Below the pieces are notes generated by a model. The model had not been told where the DNA came from. It did not search any database and saw only the letters and a program-made list of their open reading frames with translations. The position numbers were made by a program, and so were the translations under genes. Positions 6,786 to 15,329 of a DNA stretch of 64,000 nucleotides are shown here, in pieces (position 1 is the stretch's first letter; each line of letters starts with the position of its first letter). Location: positions 1 to 64,000 of the forward strand of contig JAUSCD010000033.1 in NCBI GenBank assembly GCA_030651695.1, read 5' to 3'. Source of the DNA: Pseudohongiella sp. (GTDB taxonomy: Bacteria; Pseudomonadota; Gammaproteobacteria; Pseudomonadales; Pseudohongiellaceae).

Positions 6786-6816
6786 CGATTATACACATCA
6801 GTCGAAGCCAGATGCC
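6786..6816 (-). promoter_or_regulatory. Probable promoter of the tRNA-Arg array
   Basis: The minus strand has a perfect TATAAT at 6793-6788 followed by a G+C-rich discriminator CGCGCCC, the arrangement of growth-rate-controlled (stringent) stable-RNA promoters. The -35 region 17 bp upstream is poor. The truncated tRNA copy begins about 15 bp downstream, so this was probably the promoter of the original array and would still drive the intact tRNA about 400 bp away. Confidence 0.55.
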
Positions 6817-6852
6817 ATAGGGAATTTACACCCCATGACATCCGGCCCAAAC

Positions 6853-8460
6853 TCAGTTAATCGTAGCCGAACTCACAATAGCCTGAGCCTGTATCTGCTG
6901 CATATTGGTATTCGCTGGCAGCACCTGACCCGAGTCGTACTGGCTGACCCGGCCAGCCGGTACATTTCTCGCTGTGAACGGAATACGCGTGAGCTGACCG
7001 TTCAGGACGGCGCGCAGCTCCATGGTTACCGTGGCCATCGGCACAGGTGCGCGGTTTGTCACCTGCACAATCACCCGTCCGCTTCGGTCAAGCACGGGAA
7101 CCGCCTGCACGTAGACGGTGGGATTATCAGCAATATCCAGACGCATGAAGTTGGCTTGTGCCTGTGCGCCCATGTCGCCGGGAGCGGCAGCGGCCATCTG
7201 GAAGTACTGTTTGGCGCTGCCTCTGTCGTTGGCGGCCAGAGCCAGCGTGCCGAGTTCATTGGCGGCCAACGCGGTAGGCAGCAGCTTTACGCTGGCTTCC
7301 AGATCGGATTTGGCACGAGCCTGGTTGCCCTGGCGTGAGTACGCCATGCCGCGGCCGAGATAATAGTCAAAGTAGGCATCGTCGCGGGCCATTGCCAGAT
7401 TGTATTGCTCGATGGCGGCACCGTAACGGCGCTGCATCAGGGCAATGTCGCCTTTTAGACCAAGGAAACGGGCTTCACGCGGCATCAGGGCGATGGCCTG
7501 ATCGAGTTTGCTTTCGGCTTCCTCTATTTTGTCTTCGCGCAGCAGCTTGTTGGCTTCGTCAAACAGGTCGTAGGCCGGTTTGTTGGCCATCAGACTGGCG
7601 GTGCGCTGGCGGTAGCGTTGTTCGCCGGCATCACCCGCGGTGAAACCTTCCGAGCGCAGCTGACTGACCAGCTGGCGGTTGTTGTTTACACGCTCTTGTG
7701 AGGGCGGGTGACTTGCGAACAAGCCATCCAACCAGCCGGGTGCGCGGCCTTCGGACAGGCGCACAAAAGTCTGTTGCAGCTCGACCGCGCCTTGTGGGTC
7801 GTAACCGGCCTGCGCCATATAGCGGGTGCCGTAGAGGTCGGATTCACGTTCGGCTTCGCGGCCATAGCGCTGGGAGATCAGCTGTGCGCCCACTTGAGCA
7901 CCACCCACAATGGCGCCAGCGTAAGGGTTGTCGCTGACGGTGGCTGCAACCGCCGTCACTACCAGCGCACCTTGCAATAACATGCCGCGCTCTACGCTCT
8001 GGGCGCCGTGACGGGCGGCTGAGTGAACAACTTCGTGACCCAGTACGGCGGCCAGTTCGGCTTCGGATTTCAGCTCGTACAGCAGGCCGCGGTTGATGGC
8101 GATTTTGCCGCCGGGCAAGGCCCAGGCGTTGGGCACGGAGTTGTTCAGCACCACAAACTCGTACGGCAACTGGCGCGGGCTGTAAGCAGCCACTCGCTGA
8201 CCGACTTCGTTGACGTAGGCGGTAAGCTCGGGATCAACCTTGAGTTGTCCTCCCTGGCTTTGTTGGGAGGGGCCATAATGCTGGCCGCCAATGGATATTT
8301 CTTCAGCCTGAGATATAAAGGCCAACTCGCTGCGTCCGGTCACGGGATTGGCGCTGCAGGTCATCAGCAACCCGCTGATGACGACGACGCTCATCGCCCT
8401 CATACCAACTGCCCTGGGGCTGATTACCTTAACAAGCGGCATTCGGCTCGTCCTGTTCAT
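6853..8460 (-). CDS. M48-family zinc metalloprotease lipoprotein with TPR repeats (BepA-like)
   Basis: 535 residues. The N-terminus carries a hydrophobic stretch ending in LLMTC, a lipobox-like cleavage site. The zinc-protease motif HEVVH lies near residues 141-145, and the third ligand is expected in the REAERESDLYGT segment. The C-terminal half contains tetratricopeptide repeats (around ALMQRRYGAAIEQYNLAMA and the next ~100 residues). Relatives such as BepA act in the periplasm as quality-control proteases for outer-membrane protein assembly. AGGAG lies just upstream of the start. It is transcribed away from the PQQ dehydrogenase gene. Confidence 0.87.
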   Translation of the reverse strand: MNRTSRMPLVKVISPRAVGMRAMSVVVISGLLMTCSANPVTGRSELAFISQAEEISIGGQHYGPSQQSQGGQLKVDPELTAYVNEVGQRVAAYSPRQLPYEFVVLNNSVPNAWALPGGKIAINRGLLYELKSEAELAAVLGHEVVHSAARHGAQSVERGMLLQGALVVTAVAATVSDNPYAGAIVGGAQVGAQLISQRYGREAERESDLYGTRYMAQAGYDPQGAVELQQTFVRLSEGRAPGWLDGLFASHPPSQERVNNNRQLVSQLRSEGFTAGDAGEQRYRQRTASLMANKPAYDLFDEANKLLREDKIEEAESKLDQAIALMPREARFLGLKGDIALMQRRYGAAIEQYNLAMARDDAYFDYYLGRGMAYSRQGNQARAKSDLEASVKLLPTALAANELGTLALAANDRGSAKQYFQMAAAAPGDMGAQAQANFMRLDIADNPTVYVQAVPVLDRSGRVIVQVTNRAPVPMATVTMELRAVLNGQLTRIPFTARNVPAGRVSQYDSGQVLPANTNMQQIQAQAIVSSATIN

Positions 8461-8763
8461 ACAAATCTCCTGAGATAACTATGTCCTGATACACACTGTC
8501 TCCAGTTATATCAGAGGCTGCAATGAAACTCCCGCTGCCAAGGTCATACAGCATAAGCCCGATTGCTGTGCGCTGATTGTACTCTGGCCAACAGTTCAGC
8601 GAAATTTTGCGTCACGTTCTGTTGCAGACAGGCGCTTTAATGGCCCGGCCAATCGCGGTACTATCGTGCAGCCATTAATAGGCCGGATTGCTGCCAAACC
8701 ACTCCGCAACAAAAACAATAAAAACCAGATCTGTTTCCATACCCATCCAAAAGGAGAGACCGC
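8461..8763. other. 303-bp divergent promoter region
   Basis: This separates the minus-strand M48 protease from the plus-strand PQQ dehydrogenase and must contain both promoters. Both ribosome sites are clear (AGGAG for the protease, AAGGAGAG for the dehydrogenase). I could not single out a convincing -35/-10 pair or operator. Confidence 0.5.
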
Positions 8764-10968
8764 GTGACCAGAGCACTTCTGTTCATGTTTATAACGCTGC
8801 TGGCTGCTGCCAGTGCCCAGGCCCAAGATGCCGCCCCAGGCAGTGCCTCCGCAGAACGGGGAGCCACCCTGTTCCAGTCAGAATGTGCGCGCTGCCACGT
8901 TCAGGCAGATATCGAAATGCGCATCAGTAATAGCTGGCTCGGCAAACCGGCCAGCGAGCTGCATCTGGATATCATGAGCACCATGCCGGCGGAAACCCCG
9001 GGCTCGCTGAGCCCTGCTCAATACCTTGACCTGACAGCTTATGTGCTGCAACTGGCCAGCATCAGCGGTTCTATTGCTGATATGACCATTGCCCAACTGC
9101 CTGAGTTCATCATCAACAAGGGTGTTGCCGCCGAAGGCCCTGACTACACGCCTTGGAATAATATCAATGGCGGGCTTAACGCCAACCGTTATTCCCCGCT
9201 TGAGCAGATCAATGCCAGCAATGTGCAGCGTCTGCAGATTGCCTGGCGCTGGAAAGCCGATAACTTTGGTCCGCGTCCGGAAGGTCTGAATGTCACTACC
9301 CCTCTTATGGTGGACGGCGTGCTGTACGCAACAGCCGGCACCACGCGCAATGTGGTGGCGATTGATGCTGAAACCGGTCAGACGCTGTGGATGTGGCGTC
9401 CGCAGGAAGGAGAGCGCTTTGAAGGCTCACCGCGCAAGAACTCCGGTAAAGGCGTGGCGTACTGGTCTGATGGCCAGAACGATGTGATTTTTGTGGTGAC
9501 GCCGGGTTATTTTATGGCGGCGCTGGATGCTAAAACCGGGCAGATGGTTGAGAGTTTTGCTGATGGCGGCATTCTCGATCTCACTGAAGGCCTGCGCCTG
9601 AGCCCGGTGCGTGACGATCTGGATGTGACGCTGACATTTCCGCCCACTGTTATTGGCGACGTGGTTGTTGTTGGCGCAGCACACCAGGTCAGTATGCGTC
9701 CGCCGCACTCTGACAACATCAAAGGTGATGTACGAGCCTTTGACGCCCGTACCGGCGAGTTGCTGTGGACTCACCGCAACATCCCTGCTCCCGGTGAGAT
9801 GGGTTACGACACCTGGCTCAATGATTCTGCGCTGACCACCGGCAACGGTGGTGTGTGGACCTCTATGTCGGCCGACCCGGAGCTGGGTCTGGTGTACCTG
9901 CCTGTAGAAGCCGGTACCGGTGACCGTTACGGCGGAGACCGTCCGGGAAACAACCTGTTCACGACCTCTATTGTGGCGCTGGACTACCGCACTGGCGAGT
10001 ACCGGTGGCACTTCCAGCATATTCACCACGACATCTGGGACTATGACACGCCGTCTACCCCGATTCTGGCGGATCTGCCGGATGGCCGTAAGATACTGGT
10101 ACAGCTGACCAAACAGGCGTTTGCTTTTGTGCTGGACCGCGCTACCGGTGAACCCATCTGGGAGATCAAGGATCGTCCTGTGCCGCAGACTGACGTACCC
10201 GGCGAATGGACGGCGGCAACACAGCCGCATCCGACCAAACCGCCTGCGTATGACCGTCAGGGAGTGAGCGATGCCGATCTGGTGAACTTCACACCGGAAA
10301 TTCTGGCCATGGCCAGGGAAGCGGTGAAGCCCTATCGTATGGGTGAGTTTTTTGCTCCGCCATCACTGGCTAACGCGGCAGATGGCACGCTGGGTACCTT
10401 GAGTCTGCCGGGCACACTGGGTGGTTCCAACTGGGAAGGCGGCGCTTACGATCCTGAGACCGGCATGCTGTACATCCCTTCGCGTACCGAAGTGGCAGTG
10501 CTGTCGCTGGTTCCGGGCGCAGAGTTCTCAACTGTTGACTGGATTCAGGGCCCGGCGCGTACACCGACTGTCGACGGCATCCCGATCATCATGCCGCCAT
10601 GGGGCCGTATCACTGCCATGAACCTGAACACCGGTGAAATTGACTGGTGGATTGCAAATGCCGACACGCCTGAGCGTGTGGCCAACCACCCGCTGCTGCG
10701 TGGCGTGGATATTCCGCGCACGGGCATTCCTACCCGCGCGGGACTGCTGCTGACCAAGTCGCTGCTGTTTGCCGGTGAAGGCCAGGGTGGCAACCCGGTG
10801 TTCCGTGCACATGACAAAGCAACCGGTGAAATACTGGCAGAAATTGCTCTGCCTGCATCTCAGACAGGTTTGCCAATGACCTATACACAAAACGGCAAGC
10901 AGTACATTGTGATGGCGGTGAGTGGTAATGGTCCCGCTGAAATTATTGCGCTGTCTATAGCAGACTGA
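8764..10968 (+). CDS. PQQ-dependent dehydrogenase with N-terminal cytochrome c domain
   Basis: 734 residues starting at GTG 8764, six bases after AAGGAGAG. There is a Sec signal peptide ending ASAQA (about residue 20), then a cytochrome c-type domain with heme motif C41-ARCH, then an eight-bladed quinoprotein propeller from about residue 130, recognisable by GGLNANRYSPLEQIN and repeated DxxTGxxxW blades. It should oxidise a sugar or alcohol in the periplasm using pyrroloquinoline quinone and pass electrons to its own heme. The substrate cannot be told from sequence. Having the heme domain at the N-terminus is less usual than at the C-terminus. A strong terminator follows; no pqq synthesis genes are nearby. 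Confidence 0.88.
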   Translation: MTRALLFMFITLLAAASAQAQDAAPGSASAERGATLFQSECARCHVQADIEMRISNSWLGKPASELHLDIMSTMPAETPGSLSPAQYLDLTAYVLQLASISGSIADMTIAQLPEFIINKGVAAEGPDYTPWNNINGGLNANRYSPLEQINASNVQRLQIAWRWKADNFGPRPEGLNVTTPLMVDGVLYATAGTTRNVVAIDAETGQTLWMWRPQEGERFEGSPRKNSGKGVAYWSDGQNDVIFVVTPGYFMAALDAKTGQMVESFADGGILDLTEGLRLSPVRDDLDVTLTFPPTVIGDVVVVGAAHQVSMRPPHSDNIKGDVRAFDARTGELLWTHRNIPAPGEMGYDTWLNDSALTTGNGGVWTSMSADPELGLVYLPVEAGTGDRYGGDRPGNNLFTTSIVALDYRTGEYRWHFQHIHHDIWDYDTPSTPILADLPDGRKILVQLTKQAFAFVLDRATGEPIWEIKDRPVPQTDVPGEWTAATQPHPTKPPAYDRQGVSDADLVNFTPEILAMAREAVKPYRMGEFFAPPSLANAADGTLGTLSLPGTLGGSNWEGGAYDPETGMLYIPSRTEVAVLSLVPGAEFSTVDWIQGPARTPTVDGIPIIMPPWGRITAMNLNTGEIDWWIANADTPERVANHPLLRGVDIPRTGIPTRAGLLLTKSLLFAGEGQGGNPVFRAHDKATGEILAEIALPASQTGLPMTYTQNGKQYIVMAVSGNGPAEIIALSIAD

Positions 10969-11015
10969 GGCTATTGCAGACTGACTCTCTGCGGGCAATC
11001 TGCAGACCACAAAAA

Positions 11016-11037
11016 AAAACCGGCGCAAGCCGGTTTT
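11016..11037. terminator. Intrinsic terminator after the PQQ dehydrogenase gene
   Basis: AAAACCGGC-GCAA-GCCGGTTTT, a perfect 9-bp stem with a GNRA-type loop, preceded by an A run and followed by a T run. It lies 47 bp after the stop and could work in both directions. Confidence 0.92.
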
Positions 11038-11075
11038 TTTCTTCTTGTACCAGCATTGCAGATCCTTAAGTCTTA

Positions 11076-11103
11076 TTGACAGTGATATCAATAGTGGTAT
11101 CAT
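11076..11103 (+). promoter_or_regulatory. Promoter and dyad operator of the hicA/hicB locus
   Basis: TTGACA (11076-11081) and TATCAT (11098-11103) are separated by 16 bp. The spacer and -10 contain a dyad, TGATATCA (11083-11090) and TGGTATCA (11095-11102), well placed for repression by the ribbon-helix-helix end of HicB. Confidence 0.65.
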
Positions 11104-11109
11104 TTTTGC

Positions 11110-11249
11110 ATGGCAAAAGTTCAAGATATTCTCGGCCAAATGCGAGGGTCAATATCCAGAATGCCAAAGGAATGTCTAAAGCCTATCAAGTGAAGCAGGT
11201 GCTTCAGGCTGTCGAGCGGTTGGAGGTGCAAATTGGCAAAAAATATTGA
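11110..11249 (+). pseudogene. hicA: hicA-like toxin gene with internal deletion
   Basis: The first 12 codons (MAKVQDILGQMR) match the start of a HicA-family toxin, and the end of the locus, read in a different frame, gives VNIQNAKG and then KAYQVKQVLQAVERLE, the characteristic HicA C-terminus. The middle, including the region expected to hold the catalytic histidine of this mRNA-cleaving toxin, is gone and the two parts are out of frame, so translation from 11110 stops after 27 codons. The C-terminal frame ends at 11247-11249, overlapping the hicB start. The toxin is therefore dead while its promoter and antitoxin are kept. Confidence 0.75.
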
Positions 11250-11571
11250 TCGTTATACATATAGAGTCACTTGGTCTGAAGAAGATCAGGAACACGTAGG
11301 TCTTTGTGTTGAATTTCCAAGCCTCAGTTGGCTGGCAGATGACCCTGAGCAAGCTTTGAAGGGTATTCGCCAATTGGTTAATGATTGCGCAGAAGACATG
11401 CGAAAAAACAACGAACAAGTCCCTGAGCCCTTGTCATCAAAGCAATTCAGCGGAAAGTTTATGGTGCGTGTGCCGCCTGACACCCATCGGCTACTTACCA
11501 TCGAAGCAGCCGAATCTGGTGTTAGCTTAAACCGGCTAATCTCCAGCAAGCTTCATCAACCACGTATGTAA
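11233..11571 (+). CDS. hicB: HicB-family antitoxin
   Basis: 112 residues. The N-terminal ~70 residues have the HicB fold pattern (YRVTWSEEDQEHVGLCVEFP, then an SWLADDPEQALKGI helix), and the C-terminus (GKFMVRVPPDTHRLLTIEA and SGVSLNRLISSKL) is a ribbon-helix-helix DNA-binding domain. The antitoxin normally neutralises HicA and represses the operon. Translation starts at TTG 11233, six bases after GGAGG, overlapping the end of the toxin remnant by 17 bp. With its toxin deleted it may survive as a regulator or through recent decay of the partner. Confidence 0.85.
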   Translation: MAKNIDRYTYRVTWSEEDQEHVGLCVEFPSLSWLADDPEQALKGIRQLVNDCAEDMRKNNEQVPEPLSSKQFSGKFMVRVPPDTHRLLTIEAAESGVSLNRLISSKLHQPRM

Positions 11572-11868
11572 CACGTCAGGACACCGGAGCGAGAAGCAGC
11601 GCCGGCGCTCAAAGCGCCAGCACTTATCTAAATTGTTGCGCGAGTCGCCTGACATCGTACTCTCCGGGAAATTCACAAAATTAAGGCCATTTTCCTGCAT
11701 TTTTATCTCAGGCCCGTAAGCAACTGTTCTCCGGTAGCTTTTTAGAATATATAACTAATTATGCTAAAGAATAAGCCCAATAACTAACCTTTCGGTTTAG
11801 ACATCAGCGCCCTCGCTTGTTAGTCTTGTCGCGATCATTTATTAACAGGAAGGGAAATATCCAGCCTT

Positions 11869-12405
11869 ATGAGCATGTTTCAAGAGGCGCCCGCGCTTCA
11901 GGAAAGACCCAACACTCATCATCAAATTCTCATTCGCCAGCCTGCGCCGGATGACGGCATTGCCGTTCATAATCTGATTCGCAAGAGCGCATTTCTGGAC
12001 GATAACTCGCTTTACTGCTATCTGGTGCTGTGCACTCATTTCAGTGAAACCAGTGTGATTGCCACCCTGGGCGACGATCTGGCCGGTGTGGTAACCGCCT
12101 ATATTCCTCCGCAGCAGCCTGACACGCTGTTTGTCTGGCAGGTCGCTGTGGATACTGCAGCTCAGGGCCGCGGCCTGGCCAGCAGCATGCTTAACCATAT
12201 TCTCGAACGCGACACCATGCGCCGCATCAACTACGTGGAAACCACAGTGACGGCAGACAACCACGCATCGCGTGCCATGTTCATGTCACTGGCCAGACGA
12301 TACAAGGCTCAGGTTGCCGAGTCCGTCATGTTTGATCGTGACAAGCACTTTCTGAATCTGCATGACTCTGAGCACAAGCTGCGCATCGGGCCGCTCACGC
12401 GTTAA
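11869..12405 (+). CDS. ectA: L-2,4-diaminobutyrate N-acetyltransferase (ectoine biosynthesis)
   Basis: 178 residues of the GNAT superfamily. It transfers acetyl from acetyl-CoA to the gamma-amino group of L-2,4-diaminobutyrate, the second step of ectoine synthesis. Characteristic pieces are IRQPAPDDGIAVHNLI near the start, LFVWQVAVDTAAQGRGLAS (the acetyl-CoA-binding loop) and ETTVTADNHASRAMF. It heads the ectABC operon, 82 bp before ectB. The purine-rich AGGAAGGG lies about 14 bp before the ATG, farther than ideal. The 297 bp upstream should hold the osmotically controlled promoter; TATAAC/TATGCT-like -10 candidates exist, but none is decisive. Confidence 0.95.
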   Translation: MSMFQEAPALQERPNTHHQILIRQPAPDDGIAVHNLIRKSAFLDDNSLYCYLVLCTHFSETSVIATLGDDLAGVVTAYIPPQQPDTLFVWQVAVDTAAQGRGLASSMLNHILERDTMRRINYVETTVTADNHASRAMFMSLARRYKAQVAESVMFDRDKHFLNLHDSEHKLRIGPLTR

Positions 12406-12487
12406 TTACGCATCTTCTTGATGTAGTGGCGCCTGCCACTGAAAAATCAGATTCAAACCATTTGTTATAAAAACGGGGAACACTCTC

Positions 12488-13762
12488 ATGACAAGCATTT
12501 TTGACAACATCGAATCAGCCGTACAAAGTTACGCACGCGCCTTTCCAGTCATTTTTAAACGGGCCAAAGGCAGTTATCTGTATGACGAAAAAGAAAATGC
12601 CTATCTCGACTTTCTGGCCGGCGCCGGAACGCTTAACTATGGCCACAACCATCCGGTATTAAAAACTGCGCTGATCGAGTACATCGAACAGGACGGCATC
12701 ACTCATGGCCTGGACATGCATACCAGTGCCAAAAAAGCTTTTCTGGAAAATCTGAACGAGCTGATTTTTAAACCGCGCAATCTGAACTATGTAGTGCAGT
12801 TCACTGGCCCGACTGGCACCAACGCTGTCGAAGCCGCCATGAAAATTGCACGTAATGTTACTGGCCGTCACAACATCGTGGCCTTCACCAATGGTTTCCA
12901 CGGCGTCACCATGGGTTCTATGGCAGCCACCGGCAACTCGCACCACCGTGATGCGGCCGGCATCCCGCTGATCGGCGTCAGTCACCTGCCCTATGCCGGT
13001 TATATGGGCGAAAATCTGGACACGGTGAAACTGCTCAAGCAATTGATTGAAGACTCTTCAAGTGGTCTGGATAAACCTGCTGCAGTGATGCTGGAGACTA
13101 TTCAGGGTGAAGGCGGTCTGAACACGGCCAGCAATGAATGGTTACGCGCGGTGGAAAAAATCTGCCGTGATCACGACATTCTGCTGATTGTGGACGATAT
13201 CCAGGCTGGCTGTGGCCGCTCAGGTCGCTTCTTCAGTTTTGAAGAATCCGGCATCAAACCGGATCTGGTGACGCTGTCAAAATCCCTCAGCGGTTATGGC
13301 CTGCCATTTGCGGTCACACTGATCAAACCGGAGTACGACACCTGGAAACCGGGCGAACACAACGGCACTTTCAGAGGCAACAACCACGCCTTTGTCACCG
13401 CGGCCAAAGCATTGGAGCACTTCTGGGCGGACGACAAATTCCAGACTGAAGTGCAGGCAAAAATTGCGCATCTGAGCAAACGTCTACAGGGCATCGCCAA
13501 AGGTTTTGATAAAAAACTGATCAAACCCAAAGGTCGTGGATTTATGCAGGGCCTCGAATGCCGCAACGGTGAACTTGCCGGCGCCATCTGTCGTTATGCC
13601 TTCGACAACGGCCTGGTGATTGAAACCAGCGGCGCCGACAGCCAGGTTGTCAAGTGCCTGTGCCCGCTGACCATCACCATGGAAGAACTGGATAAAGGTC
13701 TGGATATTCTGCAGAAAGCTGTCAATCACGTATTGAAGGACTCATTGCGCGCGGCTTCGTAA
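12488..13762 (+). CDS. ectB: Diaminobutyrate--2-oxoglutarate aminotransferase (ectoine biosynthesis)
   Basis: 424 residues, a class III PLP-dependent aminotransferase that converts aspartate semialdehyde to L-2,4-diaminobutyrate with glutamate as donor, the first committed ectoine step. The PLP lysine is K265 in LVTLSKSLSGYGLPF. The LLIVDDIQAGCGRSGRFF segment is the cofactor-contacting Asp region typical of the family, and FTGPTGTNAVEAA binds the phosphate. Length and gene order (A-B-C) are typical. It is followed 19 bp later by ectC. Confidence 0.97.
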   Translation: MTSIFDNIESAVQSYARAFPVIFKRAKGSYLYDEKENAYLDFLAGAGTLNYGHNHPVLKTALIEYIEQDGITHGLDMHTSAKKAFLENLNELIFKPRNLNYVVQFTGPTGTNAVEAAMKIARNVTGRHNIVAFTNGFHGVTMGSMAATGNSHHRDAAGIPLIGVSHLPYAGYMGENLDTVKLLKQLIEDSSSGLDKPAAVMLETIQGEGGLNTASNEWLRAVEKICRDHDILLIVDDIQAGCGRSGRFFSFEESGIKPDLVTLSKSLSGYGLPFAVTLIKPEYDTWKPGEHNGTFRGNNHAFVTAAKALEHFWADDKFQTEVQAKIAHLSKRLQGIAKGFDKKLIKPKGRGFMQGLECRNGELAGAICRYAFDNGLVIETSGADSQVVKCLCPLTITMEELDKGLDILQKAVNHVLKDSLRAAS

Positions 13763-13781
13763 TAAATAAAGGAGACAAATT

Positions 13782-14180
13782 TTGATAGTCAGAACACTCA
13801 CAGATTGTGAACAAAACGAACGTCTTGTTAAATCGGACACCTGGCAAAGTGTGCGCATGCTGCTGGCGGACGACAAGATGGGGTTTTCATTTCATATCAC
13901 CACCATCTACGCCAATACCGAAACCCCTATGCATTACAAAAACCATCTGGAATCGGTGTACTGTATAAGCGGTGAAGGTTCTATCAGGGATCTGGCCACG
14001 GGTGAGCAGCATAAAATCGCACCCGGCACCTTGTATGTGCTGAACAATCACGACAAACATATCCTGTTTGCCGGCAAGGAAGATCTGGTGCTGGCCTGCG
14101 TATTTAATCCGCCGGTTACCGGCAAGGAAGTGCATGACAAGGATGGCGCTTACCCGCTACCAGCTGCAGCAAGTGCCTAA
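13782..14180 (+). CDS. ectC: L-ectoine synthase
   Basis: 132 residues, a single-domain cupin that cyclises N-gamma-acetyl-diaminobutyrate to ectoine. It shows the usual [10 protein letters not shown] start, the [16 protein letters not shown] cupin strand with metal-binding residues, and [16 protein letters not shown] for the second cupin motif. Translation starts at TTG 13782, seven bases after AAGGAG. No ectoine hydroxylase (ectD) or dedicated aspartokinase (ask) follows. The stop overlaps the end of the convergent membrane-protein gene by 4 bp. Confidence 0.96.
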   Translation: MIVRTLTDCEQNERLVKSDTWQSVRMLLADDKMGFSFHITTIYANTETPMHYKNHLESVYCISGEGSIRDLATGEQHKIAPGTLYVLNNHDKHILFAGKEDLVLACVFNPPVTGKEVHDKDGAYPLPAAASA

Positions 14181-14752
14181 AACGCTGTGAGACCACGCAC
14201 CGGCAAATAAAACGACACCAGTAGCAGATAACTCACATTAAATATCATCAGACCGAAGTGGACTTTGCGATTGCGTGTGAACAGCAACCAGATCACCGAT
14301 AGTGTTACCAACAATGTGCCCAGCATCCGCTGCGGCCAGGTGTAGGCAAAATCCGGCAGGAGAGGATCGGAAGCTCGCGACAGTACCAGAAAAATAAACA
14401 CCATCACAAAAAACCAGTTTTTCTGCAGGAAAAAATGACTTTCCAGATTGGTGGTGCGGTAGTGGCGGATTTCCGGCATCAGGGTGAATGTCAGCAGCAC
14501 CATCATGATGGGAGCTGACAAAAACAGCAGCATGGGCGCCACACGTGTGAAGTTGTAGGCCTGATACTCCCAGAACCCCAGATAGTGGTAGGTCATGATG
14601 ATCAGCAACCAGATGGACCAGCCCGCCAGTAACCAAGGCTGTTCCATGCGGTGTCGGTTGCGGATAATACGGCCCCAGCTCATCAGCAGTTCGGCCATGG
14701 CGAATGCCACCACCACCGAAACAAACATCATGATGAACTCAAATTTGGACAA
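14177..14752 (-). CDS. Uncharacterised integral membrane protein
   Basis: 191 residues with about six hydrophobic helices and short basic connecting loops (for example [11 protein letters not shown] and [10 protein letters not shown]). No enzymatic or transporter motif is recognised. It lies 6 bp downstream of the receiver-like gene on the same strand, so the two probably form an operon. It runs tail-to-tail against ectC with a 4-bp overlap. A role as membrane partner of the receiver-like protein is only a guess from position. Confidence 0.65.
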   Translation of the reverse strand: MSKFEFIMMFVSVVVAFAMAELLMSWGRIIRNRHRMEQPWLLAGWSIWLLIIMTYHYLGFWEYQAYNFTRVAPMLLFLSAPIMMVLLTFTLMPEIRHYRTTNLESHFFLQKNWFFVMVFIFLVLSRASDPLLPDFAYTWPQRMLGTLLVTLSVIWLLFTRNRKVHFGLMIFNVSYLLLVSFYLPVRGLTAF

Positions 14753-14758
14753 GTGCCT

Positions 14759-15250
14759 TTACTCCTCTTGCAGGGATTCGCTCAGGAACTCTTCCATGGC
14801 CCGCTGATTCATTTCACGCGGATTGTGATTATCCACCAGCTCTGCCATCAGGCTGATCAGTGAATCTTTGAAAGTATCCGGATGCAGATAGGCAATGACT
14901 CCGCCATCGTTGCTATCGAGTGCACGGCGCTTGAGGTCTTCGCGGTGGTCTTCGGTAATCAGGATCACCGGTGTGGGCTGGCGTAACGGACTTTTTTTCT
15001 CCATCGCGCGCAGATGGTACAAAAACTGATCACGCGGCTTTTTGTAGTTGTTCCAGCCGGTGATGACGCACGTCAGTTTGTTGGTCAACAGACCAAAACC
15101 ACGGTCGTACTGAAGCACGGCGTCCATCGCGTTGCCTTCATTATAGGTATTGATACTGGTATAGCGGCCAGTGTTACCAAGCAAGGCTGCTGCTTCATCT
15201 ACCAGTTTGTTGTTCAGATCGTATATCAATACTACAGGTTTAAATCGCAT
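14759..15250 (-). CDS. Degenerate response-regulator receiver-like protein
   Basis: 163 residues from the ATG at 15250, which has a better ribosome site (GGTGGAAAAGAG) than the in-frame TTG at 15280. The beta-alpha pattern resembles a CheY-type receiver: FKPVVLIYDLN for strand 1, LTCVITGWNN where the phospho-acceptor Asp should end strand 3, PVILITEDHRED for strand 4 and GVIAYLHPDTF for strand 5. The acceptor Asp appears replaced by Gly and the strand-5 Lys by His, so ordinary phosphorylation is unlikely. The C-terminus is an acidic helix. Likely cytoplasmic and coupled to the membrane protein that follows. Confidence 0.6.
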   Translation of the reverse strand: MRFKPVVLIYDLNNKLVDEAAALLGNTGRYTSINTYNEGNAMDAVLQYDRGFGLLTNKLTCVITGWNNYKKPRDQFLYHLRAMEKKSPLRQPTPVILITEDHREDLKRRALDSNDGGVIAYLHPDTFKDSLISLMAELVDNHNPREMNQRAMEEFLSESLQEE

Positions 15251-15329
15251 CTCTTTTCCACCAGCACGTGGCTGACTCAATTCTTCTTATTAAAGTTACG
15301 AACGACTTTACACTAACAACGACCTCAGG

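Noticed and set aside
8464-8560. Possible regulatory dyads in the M48/PQQ divergent region
   Set aside because: Short palindromic fragments are present but no longer or better than expected by chance.
9427-10230. 267-codon minus-strand frame inside the PQQ dehydrogenase gene
   Set aside because: Antisense shadow of a well-supported gene; rich in Arg and Ser with no domain.
11575-11665. Inverted repeat (CGTCAGG...CCTGAC with inner GGCGCT/AGCGCC) after hicB
   Set aside because: No T run and only short imperfect arms; may be a weak terminator but not supported enough to annotate.
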